64,000 nt of DNA from Bugula neritina (lineage: Eukaryota > Bryozoa > Gymnolaemata > Cheilostomatida > Bugulidae), in assembly GCA_964035545.1 (NCBI GenBank), contig OZ037768.1, positions 6,315,241 to 6,379,240 on the forward strand, in the 5' to 3' direction. Both the position numbers and the translations under genes were made by a program. This document shows, piece after piece, positions 37,074-51,200 of this stretch. The first letter of the stretch is position 1, and each line of letters starts with the position of its first letter. Under the pieces are notes generated by a model. That model saw only the letters and a list, made by a program, of their open reading frames with translations. It was not told the DNA's origin and made no database searches.

Positions 37074-40000
37074 TCGATCTGACTTTCTATGTGACAATGT
37101 GGTGCACAGCATTAGCTTAATAACAATTTTCTAATATGGCTCGCATCGCAATTCGTTTTACGTTCTGCATAGTGAATTTTAGCATCTCTAAAACTTCACT
37201 CATTTGTTTTCAAATGCTTGTAGCATTCCTATTATATAATGCTATTGTAATTATGTTTTTTGTTCAAAAACACTTTTTTTATATAAATCAAGTTTTGTAT
37301 TTTTTCTTGTGTATGTAGCAATTTATGAGTCTCTCATAATTCTTTATAAGTTTTAATACAACATGATTATGTTAGATAGACTACTTCAGCGCAGTTCTTT
37401 CATTTTCAAACATCTATTGTTTTAGACTTTAGAGAATAATATGAGACAAAGACACTTGCATATTGCTTACCTAAATAGTATCCAGAAACTGAAAATGCTT
37501 GCCATAAGTAAAACTGATATATAGCAAGAGAGCCATTATTACCTGAAACGATATTTTTTTCTAAATGGTTAATGGTATACACATCATATTGTTTCTTCAC
37601 AAGTTATACAGGGAAAGTTATTTCAATTCAAGTTGAGCTTGTAATTTTCAGTCTAGCCCTTTTCACAAGGAATCCCAAACGGACCTAAATGTGTATCATC
37701 ATTCACAGCAAGTTTTAATAGACTCAATGTATCATTTTGCATAAAGATAACACAAGAAGACATTGACTTGCTATAATTTAAATCCTGTCTAACAAGTAAA
37801 CCTCTTAGTGCAACCAACTAAGTGCCATAAGTATTTTTAATCAGTTTACACATATTTATGATGAGTTCATTGCTCCCAGCTAGTAACCCAAAAAATAACC
37901 TGATTAATTGGTTGTTCATTAATAGTGCAAGCAGAACAGACTAGATGTTTTGCTGAATTGTAGTTGAACAGTCCAAGTGTTGATGATAGAACAACACTCG
38001 TATTACTAAGTATGTGTACAAAATTACACAAGAAAAAAAAATTAAAACTAATTAGAGGTAAACAAGGGCTTAAACTAGGAAAACTTTAATGCATTAAACA
38101 GTCAACATAGCAACATGACACTCCCATTTTCTTGTATTGTAAATTGCTAAATTTACAAAGAGAGCTAGAAGATTTTATTTAAAACTTTTTGAAATCATAA
38201 GAATTTTCAAAATCAAGATAAATCACCAATATTCTGTACTATCTACTTCAATATTAGTAACATACCAATATTATGTGTAAAACTGCCAATATAATTTTAG
38301 TATAGGTTACTTAATTCAAAAATTGCGTTCACTATTGTTGTAACTTTGTGGGCTACTACAATTGTGGGTTGAGTCCGTGTTGCAATGCTAGAACATAACT
38401 CTTTGCATATAAGTTTGAGAGAGAACAGTACTTGTGATTGTAGCAGAATGAGTATATTTATAATACTAATTAAGAAGTAAAACTACATCAAGGCAAAAGA
38501 AGTTAACACGATAGAAATTCTACACTAGTTAGCATAGTAATAAAAGTCCAGGAGCCAAGTGTGTCTGGTAGCTGCTCGAAAAATCATCCTTATAAAGGCA
38601 AGCTTGATGTTGATTGGTCCGTAAATTCTGGGGGTGGGGATTGCCGCAGCACCCCCCCCCTCGCCCGGCTGGCCGTGAAGCGTGCGGCATTTTACGGAGT
38701 AGAGCAGCAGCACAAAGAAATGCCATAATATAGTTGGACCAAAATACAATTGCTTGATACTGGCGAATAGGCGTGGCTCCAAGTAAGGCATAGGAAGAGG
38801 GGGGTAGCACAACATGTCCAACGGCCATCACACTTTTTTATAAAATTATCTGTAGTGGCATGTTACTTATTGAAGATCCAAACACATTTAGCCAAAGTAA
38901 TCTTACAGTTAAGCAAAAAGCAATGAAATTACTTGCAGACAAGATAGCTATATATGGTGTTAGATGGCTTGTTAATAAAAATGACAACAGACGTTTGCAT
39001 TTGTTATCATGCTTGCACTATTTGGTCTAGCGCGTTTGTACCTTCCTATAAATCTTTAAATGTTAAGATAAGAATGCTATATTATAGCTAGTAGAATTCT
39101 CTCCTTCAAATGGATAACAATCGCTAATACAAAACGAGACACGGACTTTAAAAGCAGATCGTTGTACTCATGACTACCGCAGTGAAATATTTATGTCTTA
39201 TTAAATCATGCAAACTAGAGTAGATCCCTATAACTTTTCTTGTGCACCAAGTTAATGTACAAAACTTAAATCCTTCATTTATATTTCATATTAGTGCTGT
39301 TCGTGCACCAGGAAGTTCTTTTGCTGATAACTTTGTCTATAAGCAGACAACTTTTGATGCAAGCTGCTTTATAAATCTTAATCAGAAGGCATCTTTCAGA
39401 GGTGCTTCGAATATCCATGCACTATAAAAAATTTTGACGGTGTCAACTGCGTGGGTTTATTCTATTGTAGAAATCAATTTTCTGGTTTCAAAGTTGAAGC
39501 ATATACAGAGCATATGATATTGTTGTGAGTTGTGGCATACCTGGGAATAAAATACCCAATTAAAGATGAATAGACCTATCCTGTATCAAGAATAAAACTA
39601 CCAGTATTTAACACAGTTTATCACTTCTTGCTTTTAATAAAAAATGTTGTAGCTGAGATCTCAATTTCATATATAGGTATTGCCTTTGAAAGCGAAAATT
39701 TTTGCTTGAAGAAATTGTAGTGCAGATGGAAGCTTTGTGAAGTTAGCAATTATCTGGCACATAGAAAACAATAAAACAAACCGGAGACAAACTCTGAACA
39801 AAAGTGGTTTTACCAACTCTGCTCATCACATTATAGTGACCACAAGATTCCAATACCTCCACCTGAATTGAATTTGTTGCTCCAACTGAACAAACGTAAT
39901 TTAATTAAATAAACTCCTGCAGCACTGAGCCCTATCGCTCCATAGGGCTTAGCTTGTGATTAATATTTTTCTTTAATTTTCAGTTTTATGTATTTTTTTC

Positions 40001-40830
40001 TTTCATTTTTAACTAAACTTAGCAAAATAAACAACTGTGATAAAACTACACTATGCCTTTACCATTATAAATTTTAAAAAGGAAAAAGTAGTTTGTAATG
40101 CTGGTAGCTAGAATGGTTGCAACTGGTGGCTAGTACAGCTTCAGATTTCACCAACAACTACCAAGACTCTAGCTTTGTTACAAGTTCTCTAATTCCATGG
40201 TCTCCAGAAATAACTATTTCTATATCCAACAGGTGCAAAAACTGCTGGGTGCTATATTTAGCTAGATAGCAGATGCAATTAACACAGGCCAGCTTAATTA
40301 CAAAACCATATTTTGATAAAAGTTAAGGAGTAATTTTGGTAAGCTACGTATCAAACTTATAAAACTTCCTTCTTCACATTTATCAAATAAATTGATAGGT
40401 TAGGCGATCGCAAAATAAAGAAATAAAATGAGCTAAAATATTGAATATTTACTGCTTTATAAAGATCCATGGGCTTAAAAGAGCTAACACTACACTTCCA
40501 ACTCATTTGCTTTCCTTTAATAAGAGCATATATATAATCTGCCATATAGCTTCTAATAGAACTGAAAGTTAAACCACTAACTTTAGATTATGTCTACCAA
40601 TACAACGAAAACATAAATATAAAACAATATATTATATGCAGTGACATTATCATAACATTCATTTAAATAATGCCACACAAGGCTAAAAACTGATAATTTT
40701 ATCACACAAGATAAATAGAGATAAATAAGGAAAGTGTACACATTATTATGATTAAATCTCCAACGCTATTTCACAGAAAAAATGGTTGCAATCAATAATG
40801 TGAGAAAATAAATAAATTGAATGAAACTAA
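37074..40830. other. convergent intergenic region, granulin to canopy
   Basis: AT-rich, holding the two 3' UTRs. No exon could be supported. There are two odd patches. One is a GC-rich island at about 38620-38800 (CACCCCCCCCCTCGCCCGGCTGGCC ...) with minus-strand ORFs of ~100 residues that look incidental. The other is a perfect hairpin, AGCCCTAT-6 nt-ATAGGGCT, at 39928-39949. I see no canonical AATAAA soon after the granulin stop. Confidence 0.55.
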
Positions 40831-43800
40831 TCAAAGTTCTGTTTTCACTTCAGTGTCACTTTCTTGGTTGTTATTACTCTCCATATCATCTGGATTGTCC
40901 CCATCTTCAGCAACATCAGGGTTTACATCATACAACTGGCTCTCTTTACACAGCTCTATAATAAAACACACTCATGTCAGGAATTTAAACAGTGATGACT
41001 ACTAATGTGAAACTTGCAATTCTTGCAACATATACATACATACATTATTCAAATGCAATCAGCTAACCTTTTGGCAACAGATATAAGAAAATGAAACTTC
41101 TAGGGAAAACTGATTTAGACTTGATAGATTAGGCAATCATAGTCTGGTAAGATACTTTTCTTTATCAATATTAAGCAGCTGCATATAATGGTATTCATAT
41201 TGAAAAACTATAATTCTATAAAACTTCAAATAAATCATATACTGTATAGTTTAGAGTTTTTTCACACACCCATTTTAATGTCAATTGAATTTAGCTGCAA
41301 ACGGTTTTTGCCGGATTATATGGGTAATGCAGATAGCTGCCTATGCCTTACATCAACATTACTATCTATTCTGAATTGAGTTCAGAGGTTACCAGCAACT
41401 AGTCCTATTCCTTGAACTGCAAATCTGTGTACCCTGCGGTTACCTAGCAACCTCCAGCCATACAAAGTACTATTAATAGATTTTATACTCTCACTTCTCA
41501 GCAACAACCTAAATCTGCATTATTGTTATTGCAGAAAGAATTAAGAGACTTATACGGTTATTAAAGATAACACGAGACGTCAAAAAATTAAAAACCTGCC
41601 AATAAAGTGCTTTTGTGTTGAGCAACAATTTGATATCATAACAACATTCCTCTAGAAGTTCATCAACCTTTATACAAGATTGAGCAAAAAACAAGTTAAC
41701 AAAAGAAACTTGAGGTAGCCAAGGGACTTAACAAAGAGGACTAAATATACCCAGCCTACTGCATATCCTAAATCTAATCAACCCGAGCTAATAGCATCAT
41801 GCTCTTTTATCACAGAATGTTTAAAACTCTATCAATAACAACCTAGAGTCCTGGACTGTCTACCCATCAAATGCAGGATTGGCAAAGTTATTTGGACATT
41901 TGATATGAACACAAATTAATGGTAATTTTTAGAGTTTTTTGAGTGCATTTGCTCAAATGGCTCATTAGTTTTTCATTTAAATAAATGTTTCATTATAATT
42001 TTCAACTCCGATTACTAGTAGGAAAATATAAATGCTATGAGAACCATCAAGTTTTATATTACTGCCTAAATTCCCCAAAATATAAACCTGCCCTTTGACT
42101 TTATTACAATACTCGTGTAATGATAGAAAATATACATTGTATCAGATGAACCAAATCTAAACACATATTTCCTTTTTTGGTCGTATCCTATTATTGATAT
42201 AGTTCAAACTTGTAAAATACGCAAATATATCTAAAGTCCGCTATGTAACAGATGCAGCTCAACTTCCAACAGTTTACACCCAGTGTGGTGTTACATATTT
42301 TATAGATGTAACGCAGAGCAGTATGCCTAAGCATTTCAAAATTAGAACATATCAACTTTTCCCAGCAAGACAACTTTCTAAAACAACTCAGGATTGCTTG
42401 TTACTATTGGGAAGTGATACTAGGTGAGCTATGTTTAATGTTAGAGGAAGTGGCTGGGAAAGTTTGACGACTCTTTAGTTGTTGACTACAGAAAAAGTAG
42501 CAGACATGGACAAACCCCAGACTTTATACTGACCTGTCTGACTCACACATATGCTTTGCAAATAATTCTCATTCTCCTTATCTCTAAATACTGTGATTAT
42601 TTCTTCTTCAAAATCTTCAGCGATTCCTTCACACTAAATAATAGGGCATAAATTTGAACAAAAATGGCCACACAGTGTAGGCATGCTAGCAGTAACAAGG
42701 GCCCATCCTTATCAGAGACACTACCTTTGTATCAGCTTCATCATAAAATGATTGTGAGTTCAGCAAATATAACCCAAAGCATTGTCTACTCCCTCTGATA
42801 AACTCCTTATCTAGTGTCTGATGCTGAACTACCTGGGACTAAAAACTAACTATACAGCTGATTACAGGTGCCCTTTTTCTAGAAACAATGTTGATGCCAA
42901 AGAACTATAGTCTTGCAATCAATTCTGGGAAGTTTTAATCTGTAACTGCTAGATTAATAATAGTTTCTATCAATTACAAAAAATGCATTAAAAACTAATA
43001 ATAATGGTGGCGCACTGTGCATTCAGCTTGTTCATGTAGGCTAAACAACTACACTATAGTCACATGGTTTCATTTTCCTCAACCTTAAAAAATCTGGTTC
43101 TATATATAGTATGTTGATAACCAACTGTGTGGTAGCTATAGTAGTTATTATTCTTCTCCAAATTAGCATATCAATGCTGTATTCACAGGTAATTCCCCCA
43201 TTGAATTGGAAACTGCCAACATGAATTTCATCTTTCAAATTATCCGTGTTCATGTTATATGAAACTTCCTTCTATGCTGTTTCATGTCAACAGAATGGCG
43301 GTTAAATTAGGCATTAAATTGAAAGGGAGAAAGGAGAAAAGTGAAAAGGAGAAGTATTGCTCATTAGATCATCTCTAAAGAAATGCATGATAATTTGAAG
43401 AATAAAGAGAAATGCAATCAAATCAGGAGCTAGGAGCAAATCTTGCAAGTGCACATGCACTGCTAGAAATTTAATGACTTAGAAGCAAGTTTCAACCATG
43501 CATCTTCATTGAAGATTTTCACAGATATTGAAGATGATCTAACTACATATATTTATAACTTACAGCAAACTTGAGCATTTTCATTATATCTTTACTGAGA
43601 CTAAGATTTTTGAGTGAGGCGGGCTGACCATCCCTCCGATTCTGACGTTTGTATAGTTTAGTGTTGGTGAGTTTATCAACCGACTGGTAGTAATCACCAG
43701 GCTTGCTGCAGGCTGATTCCAGCAGTTCAGTCAGTTGCACTGTAGACTGCTTATATGGAATCTAAAACAACAATATCATATGACTAACACTAACACTGCT

Positions 43801-45583
43801 TGAACATAAACAAGTTTTGAATCATCAACTTGATTTAGCAATGTTGAACTTTTTGTATCTAACTTCACATTCAAAGATAAAAGGATTCATGCAAACACAA
43901 CAATGTCTTAACCAATAATCTTAGATGATGGTTATTTACTTACTCAAGTTGAAACAAATTATATATTTATAATGCAACAGATTTACAATTAGTAACAATG
44001 TATTTTCTAATACAAAACAAAGACAACTCCCACATATAAATGCTTATGTTAAAATTAGTTCATACAATGGAGTAGCATAGAGAGATTGACTAAAAGCATT
44101 ATGAATTTTTAGCAAGTTTATAGTTTATTTGAAAAAAATATCAACTATTATATCAGCAATAACTGTTTGTAAGCAACTTTAACAACTCTTTCAACCAAAT
44201 TTTAAATTTATAACACCACTAGTGACTTTTCAAATCTTAAACTACTTTTTACAAATAGAAGAGCATATTTAAAAGAATAAAAGTGACATCTAATACCTGG
44301 CCTTTGAGAACATAGCTAAACCTTGCACATGTTACTTTAATTGAATCAGTCTTCAGTATTATTATTTAGGCTACTGATGAAGTACTGCACCCAATATAAA
44401 ACATAAATAATAAGAATAATTGCATCATCTCTATAATGATTAGTCAGCTGTTACAAATACCAACTTTCCAGCCCAGCTAACCCACATACTTCACTGAGTC
44501 TTTGAGAGCCGTCTGGCATGATTCTAAAGCTACCGACTTGAATAGTTCTTTTTGGGTCAGTCTGATTAATCTCCCAATGAATCTCATCAACAAGCATGTG
44601 GCAAGCTAAAAAGTTCATTATTCTAGATTTATTCTTAGATAATTCATGTACTTGTAGAGACTATAAGTAGCTAAAGATGCAAAGCCCTGTTTTTTTTTTC
44701 AAAATTGTTATATCAAAACTTGAACTTATTAAAAAAAGTTTTGTGAAGTAAAATCAATTTATGTGTAGCCAGCTGCTATTAGTCTGCACCTAATTATGTT
44801 AGAAGAAAAAGTCATAATAACACTGCTAGCTAGAAGCCAGGAGCACATGACTACAAAAAGTATATAAAATAAAGTTAAATTCATTCAAGCATGCAAATGT
44901 CCGACGTTATACATTGAACACAAGCTACACTGTGTTGTTATAATCAAGTAAACACTACTTTATAAAATTTATATTCCCTGGATGAAAACATAAAATAAAA
45001 AGATGCAGTAAATCACAATTAGGAAGTGACTCATATTTAAAATTTAAATAGTTAATCCACTCGTTTGTAATAAACAATCAACAAAACCACCAAGTAATCA
45101 GTATACTTATTTATTGCTAATAATTGATTGGATTTTTTTAATAAAAAAAACTTTATTATTCAGCACAGAAGATGGCAGATTGAATATAAATTTCCAATGA
45201 AAAGACTAAAATGAAAACTTATCATGATCTAGATACTGACTAAGCTACCCCCCCCCCCCCCCCCCCAAGCAAGCAGAGTTGGAAGTCACCATAATCTACC
45301 TACCTTAATAATTTACCTAACCATCCTATCTATCTACCTACACAATTTCCTTTATGTTTTGTGAAGATTTGCATAAGAAACTATTTGTCTAGGCAATTGT
45401 AATGTTGAACATACTAAAGTGAAGGCAACTCCTACACTATGAAAATAGCTAGTTTAAAATTGTAATGAGAGGTGAGTGAAACAGAAAAAAATTTTTACCT
45501 CCACAATATAGATCCATGTCTTTGGCATGTGCCATTATGGCAGACATCAACAACAAAATATTAAACCATAAAAGGCTCACCAT
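40831..45583 (-). CDS. CNPY2: canopy-family ER saposin-like protein
   Basis: Five exons, in order 45499-45583, 44490-44605, 43564-43761, 42534-42633 and 40831-40955, join in frame to 207 residues. Residues 1-20 are a signal peptide (LLWFNILLLMSAIMAHA). The mature part starts KDMDLYCGAC and continues LVDEIHWEINQTDPKRTIQV, GSFRIMPDGSQ and IPYKQSTVQLTELLES. It then has LKFACEG and ends ICVSQTELC, giving the six cysteines of the saposin-like fold. An acidic stretch (EDGDNPDDME) precedes the C-terminal KTEL, a KDEL-type ER retrieval signal. Canopy proteins act in the ER as co-factors for receptor folding and trafficking, and zebrafish canopy affects FGF signalling. CNPY1 and CNPY2 cannot be separated here; CNPY2 is the closest by memory. 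Confidence 0.92.
45248..45266 (+). repeat. poly-C run, 19 bases
   Basis: Nineteen consecutive C residues lie in the first intron of the canopy gene, in AT-rich surroundings. Exact length is unreliable in an assembly. Confidence 0.9.
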
Positions 45584-47891
45584 TGTTCTGCAAAAAGGCA
45601 AATAAAAACATTTAACAGTTAGCTTATAGTATTTGAACAAGAGGAAGCTATTCCAATCTTCTTGAATCAAGTAACAAATTTAGGTGTGGTATAGCATATA
45701 TAAAGTTATATTATATTCTTGTAGAATATAATCAAGACGCAGCTCTAAAATTTGATTATATCTTAATAAAAAAATCAAACAATTTTTAATATAGTTTGGT
45801 AAACATATGCTGGATTTTGTTGAGTAAATCCAACATTCAGCTTAAATTAACAGCACAATCTTCACTGACTGATATTTTTATAACATTGAAGTTTAAGTTG
45901 TCCCCAATAAATAAGACAGTTTAGACTTTAGCACAAATAATGCTAAACATACACTCACTTGATAAAATATTACTGGAAAGGTACGTTACAATTGGATCAC
46001 ATTTAATTTTTATATTACTTGGAGTATGCTAGTAAGCGTAGGGCCACACGTCGAGGATTTCCCGCAAGAATCATATGCGGAAAATCTGTCTAGCCCTATT
46101 TGTGCTATTATTACCAGTGCCATTTTTACAGTGCTATTTTTGCTTAAAATCATGACTAACAGCAACAGTAAAGTCAAGCTAGAACACTAGAATACTCACA
46201 CTAACAGCAAATAACATTACTAACTCTAAGAACAAAGTTATAGTTATACCCATATTCATACTGATGTTGCATAGATTTACGATTTATTTCTTATTTACTC
46301 ATTTAGGTCAACTTCAAGTAGTACAAGCAAAACTGAAACCAAACTATCAATTGTAAAACCAAAAAGTCTAAAGACAAAGAACAAGGTAAAACTAAATGGG
46401 GAATGACAACCGCAATGCAAAAGACAAAAGGCATTTGTGAAATGTGAATCAGAATGCAATACCAAAGGCAAGTGTTTTAACGCTATGTTTTTATAGTCAA
46501 ACTCAATGACAATAGTGTTAAAACCACTAAACTAGAAATAATATCTTATCCAGCTCATTGGTTAACACAATATTAAAATAAAAATAAAAACGTTAAAATC
46601 CCTGTTAAATAAAATCAAATTAAAATATATATTAACTTTAAGATAACATTAACTCGAAGTTACTGTCACTGACTGAGTGTCACTGTCGGTGTCTAAGACT
46701 TAAGAGCTGAGAGTTAAGAGTAAGAGTACGACTAAGAGTGAAATTCAAATTAATGATTAATGTAAATATGCAAAATAATTTAAAATAAGATACACAATGA
46801 CAATGGCAATAAATATATGATTATTAGTAGACAACTATGAACTATTGCCTACTAACTTTATATAAATTTTATAAAATTAAACCAAGAACTAGAAGTTCGA
46901 TCAATTTTTTAAAATTCACACATGTATAGCCTTAGCTTTTTCAAAATACAACCTACTAGTAAGACTTTTGCATTGTTGCTATAGTAAACATATATACTCT
47001 CGTGCTATGTAAAAGCTGACGTGTCCTTGAAAAACTTGGACTCGAAATTTTCGCCGACTGAAAGTTTAAAGAGAATGCAACTTGATTTAAAGTTTTTATT
47101 GTAACGCAATTAGTACAGTGGTTTGTGAGTGAAGCTCATATTATAGGAAAATACTTTCAACATAAATGAAAATAAATTATTTTGTCTTAATTTATCTAAT
47201 TAATCTGTTGAGTGTTATAATCTAATTTTAAATACGTTTTCAGCTGGGAGAAGAGAGAGGACAACTATGAGCTAAAGCATTTCATTGTTATTAATATGGT
47301 GTAGGTATGGTCTGTTGTATTGTGCTTATTATGTATGTTATTATGTGTATTATGTATTATGCTGTATATTATGCTTGTATTATGTAATATGATAAAGGAT
47401 GTTTGTATATGATATATTATATGTGTGTGTTTTTTTAACTTCCTTTATATGTCTAAAATTTTAAACTACAGTTATTGTTATTTCTAGTGTATTAATAACT
47501 ACATTTAATATTGCATTATGATATTTGTTGAGTAGGTATATTCATGACTATAAAAAAAGTATAAAGCGAAACTGTTTTTATCAGGTAGATACAGCAAAAA
47601 TTATTTCACCAAAAATCTAGGGTTCATTTAAGAAATAATGCTTTTTGGGTCAACATAATAGTACGCACAGTGTTAGGTGAGTCATCATTCCATTTAAAAA
47701 TATCTATTTGTAAAATATGTTTACTCATGAATTGCAATCTGCTCTCAGTTTTACCTAATGTTCACAACTTGTATGAATTCTAAAGCAAAAACTTTGCAAG
47801 TTGAATATATTAACTTCTATATTACTTGGTAGTGAAGTTGCATATATGTAAATTAATGTTAATAAAACTTGAAATAAAATATAATTATATT
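45584..47891. other. intergenic region between canopy and RECK
   Basis: AT-rich, with interrupted short repeats at about 46150-46800 (AACAGCAACAGTAA and GAGTTAAGAGTAAGAGT types). It contains the canopy upstream region and, at its left side, a small foldback beginning TAGGGCCACAC. No exon could be supported. Confidence 0.5.
46039..46098. mobile_element. small foldback sharing the MITE terminus TAGGGCCACAC
   Basis: Starting at 46039 the sequence reads TAGGGCCACAC, identical to the end of the 23731-24074 MITE. It then folds back on itself: GATTTCCCGC, about 11 bases of loop, GCGGAAAATC, then GCCCTA. It may be a solo or deleted member of a related family. It is short, so chance is possible. Confidence 0.35.
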
Positions 47892-47897
47892 TTTATT
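47892..47897 (-). terminator. possible RECK polyadenylation signal
   Basis: TTTATT on the plus strand (AATAAA on minus) lies about 320 bases beyond the RECK stop codon at 48217. The assignment rests on position alone. Confidence 0.3.
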
Positions 47898-48216
47898 GCA
47901 TGAAATTGTGAATAAAATTTGACTTCTTAAAATGAATGATCTAAATAACAACAGTATTATATTCATGTAGTATCATATGTATTCCATTAACCAACTAAAT
48001 CACAGTTATTCTTTGGTTTCCAATTACAAAAATATTGTCATAATAATGTATAATAATAGAGTGACTAGTAAAAACAGTTTGACTGCCAGGTGTAAAAAAA
48101 TAAAATATGAGACAATATATTACAGAAATATAAGTTTGATTTCAATCTAAGTCTAACACAGAAATAATATATACACTGAATATATTAATTCACTGTTTTA
48201 ATTTCATGATTATATA

Positions 48217-51200
48217 CTATGTTATTGCATAATAATATATTCCAAACCACAAACTCATAACAGCATTTCTATTTGCAACACTAGTACTGCTTTGCTGTGT
48301 ATTTGGAGGTAATATGTTTGATGTGTGTAATGAGGTAGTCAATAATATCGATAGCCTTAGATCAGTGGTGAGGAGAGGACTCTTTGACTCTATCATACTT
48401 GAGATTCTAAGGCTATCCATTGTGCACAGCTTTACCTAAAAAGATATAGGCTCATGAAATAGTTTTACTTGATAATATCATATGCAATGCATCTATAGAA
48501 CCTAACAACATGTTAATGTTAGTATTATAATATTATGAGCCTCCTGTATTGCATTTTAATTATATATTTAATTATTGTTACTTTAAATTGTTTATATATC
48601 CATAATCAACATAAACTTTTTGTGTGTAAGTAACAAAGTATTGTCAAATTAATTTTTTATTAGCAATTTGAACAACACCATCCCTAAAAAACTTTTTATT
48701 GTCTCATTTAAGTTTACGAATTCAATTGAAATTATAGCCATCAAGTATTAAAATGTCTTGAAATGAACTATCAAAGTGACATTTTGTACTCACTTCTTCT
48801 CTTGTGGGAGTTTTTCTCACAGGTAAGATAAGAATTATCAAGCTGCCGTCGGCGCTAATATATACATAACTTCGGCAATATCTGTTTGTAAGAAAGTAGC
48901 CCAAGTTCTCTGCAATTTCTTTGGTAGTGAGATAGGGCACATCTGAGTATTTCATAAGTTTATCAACTTGCCTCATGGAATAGAGGCTTGTTATTTGTGA
49001 TCCTAAAGGAAATAAGTATTTGACGTATACAAACTTAAAAATAAACAGAATAGCAAAGCACAGTCTTGAAAAAATATATGTTGAAACTTTAAAACAGCAT
49101 AAAGATTAAAAGCTGTCCTTAATCAAGAGATTCAGAGTTGTCTTACCACAAACTGGACAACAGGCTCCTGGGGGAATAAATCCTTCACACCATTCTGGAA
49201 TTTCATTATCACATTGAACACCAGGGCAGATTGACTCTTCTTCACCGAGGTCTAAAAATAATAATCTACCAAAACTGAAGCATGGTTGCTACATAGACTG
49301 CTATAACTTAAATTATCATGTCATATATTTTTAAATATTATCATTTTTGACTACAATGACATATTTTAGGCTTGAGTAACAATCCTGTGACACACCATGG
49401 AATATATTTAACATGTAAATAATATTATAATATATTATATAATATATTATATATACATTGAATATCATAACATATAACATGTTATATAATATTATGATAT
49501 ATTATATATAGTAGTAGATTATATATAATATGTTATTATATGACATAATATAATATATTATATATCATATATTATAGTGTAATATATTATGATATTATAT
49601 AATAAATCATAACATTATACAATAGCTTACCAAATCGATTAGCATTGAAGTCACAAGGAGAATGGTAGTCAACAGCTACTCTGTGTGCATAAGCAGAGCA
49701 TTCATTCATATATGTTTCTCCGTTTACACCACAAACAACTCCATTATGTTCACAATGAGTCATACAGTGGCCTGTGTAAGAGAGTTGTCTTCTTTGTGAT
49801 GGTAAACTGCACAGGTTTGGATACTGCACACCTCTGTTATCACACACAACGTCATGCTCTGTTTCATCGCAATCTGCTGGCACTGCAAGTTATTGTTATA
49901 AATATTATTTTATCAAGCAATCATACAAATGGATATTTAAAAATAGTTTTATCCAATCTGAAAATTTAACTATCAGCAATAATTACCGCATCGATGTTGT
50001 GGACATTCAGAAAATGTGGATAAACACATCTTCCTGTCAGGGACACACTTATGACGCTGAGGACACTTGTTGGTTCCACAGGGGTTGTTGGAGGCACAAT
50101 TTCCAGCTTTATATTGAGTATCTGTATATCCTGCACACTCTGCTAGGCACAGGTTGCCAAAGACTAAACCATTTACTGTGCAAACTGGCTGGTAAGATAG
50201 CGGGCAACCACACGGGCCCCCTACAAAGAGCAACTCAAGAAATGTAATCTAATACTTTGAGAAAAGATTTCAAATGAGAAAAAGATATATAATCACATTC
50301 AGTTACCAAACCTCACACGCAAAAAAGCTGCACAAACACTGATATTAAGCTGTACGTAAAGGTATACTTTATGTTTATCATCATCTCTATCTGTATTGAG
50401 AGTCTGAACTTACTGCTAGTTTGCTGACTGACAGGACAGTGCTGCCGGCTGCATATGGTCTCACTCTGATGACAGATACACTTGTTGCAGTTCATGTTGA
50501 AGAGAGTGCCGTGTTCCACCATAGAAGTAGTTGAGTAAAGCACACAGCTATCTGATTGGTCACAGTAGGAGTTCTGACAGTGAGTGAGCAGGCTGTGGTG
50601 ACCACACTTGCACACGTTGTAACAGTTTAGATCACTGAAATTGTAATGCAATTGATAATTAGCAAGGTTTGAGCTGATAAAAGAAATAAGTATGCATATT
50701 GCTAGTTTTGCAAACAAATTTGTTTTTTAAAAAATGACTTCTGCAATCCTGAACCTGTATTTTAAGAGCTGTTGTTCCTGATTACATGCATGGATATTTT
50801 AATAGTGTAGTTTTAACAACAATAATGTTATGTGAATAAAGTTAGCTATATATAAAATACAGTTTTTATCATCCCTGACAAAACAATTAGTCTGATGCTA
50901 CAGTGATGTCTGTAGAGTAACTAGTCACCTGTTGGACTTTAAATCTATAATCTTCACAAGTTGGTTGGACTTGACCCGCACAGGGGAATTCTCTCCTATT
51001 GAACAACTAGATCTACAGACAAATGGCTGACAACTCCTATGAGTTTCCTGGCATTGTGGGTAATTCTGATTGACTTCACAGAGCTGTGTCTTGTTGCAAG
51101 GATTTGGCACACATGGATTTGATAAGTCAATTTCTGTCTCAGTTACAGGAGATGGTTCTGTTTAATAGAAAAGCATGTTAAATTTCTGTTAAGCCATTTT

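Noticed and set aside
38525-38831. Two overlapping minus-strand ORFs of 98-100 residues
   Set aside because: They are open because of the GC-rich island. No motif, splice site or codon pattern was recognised, and the two frames overlap.
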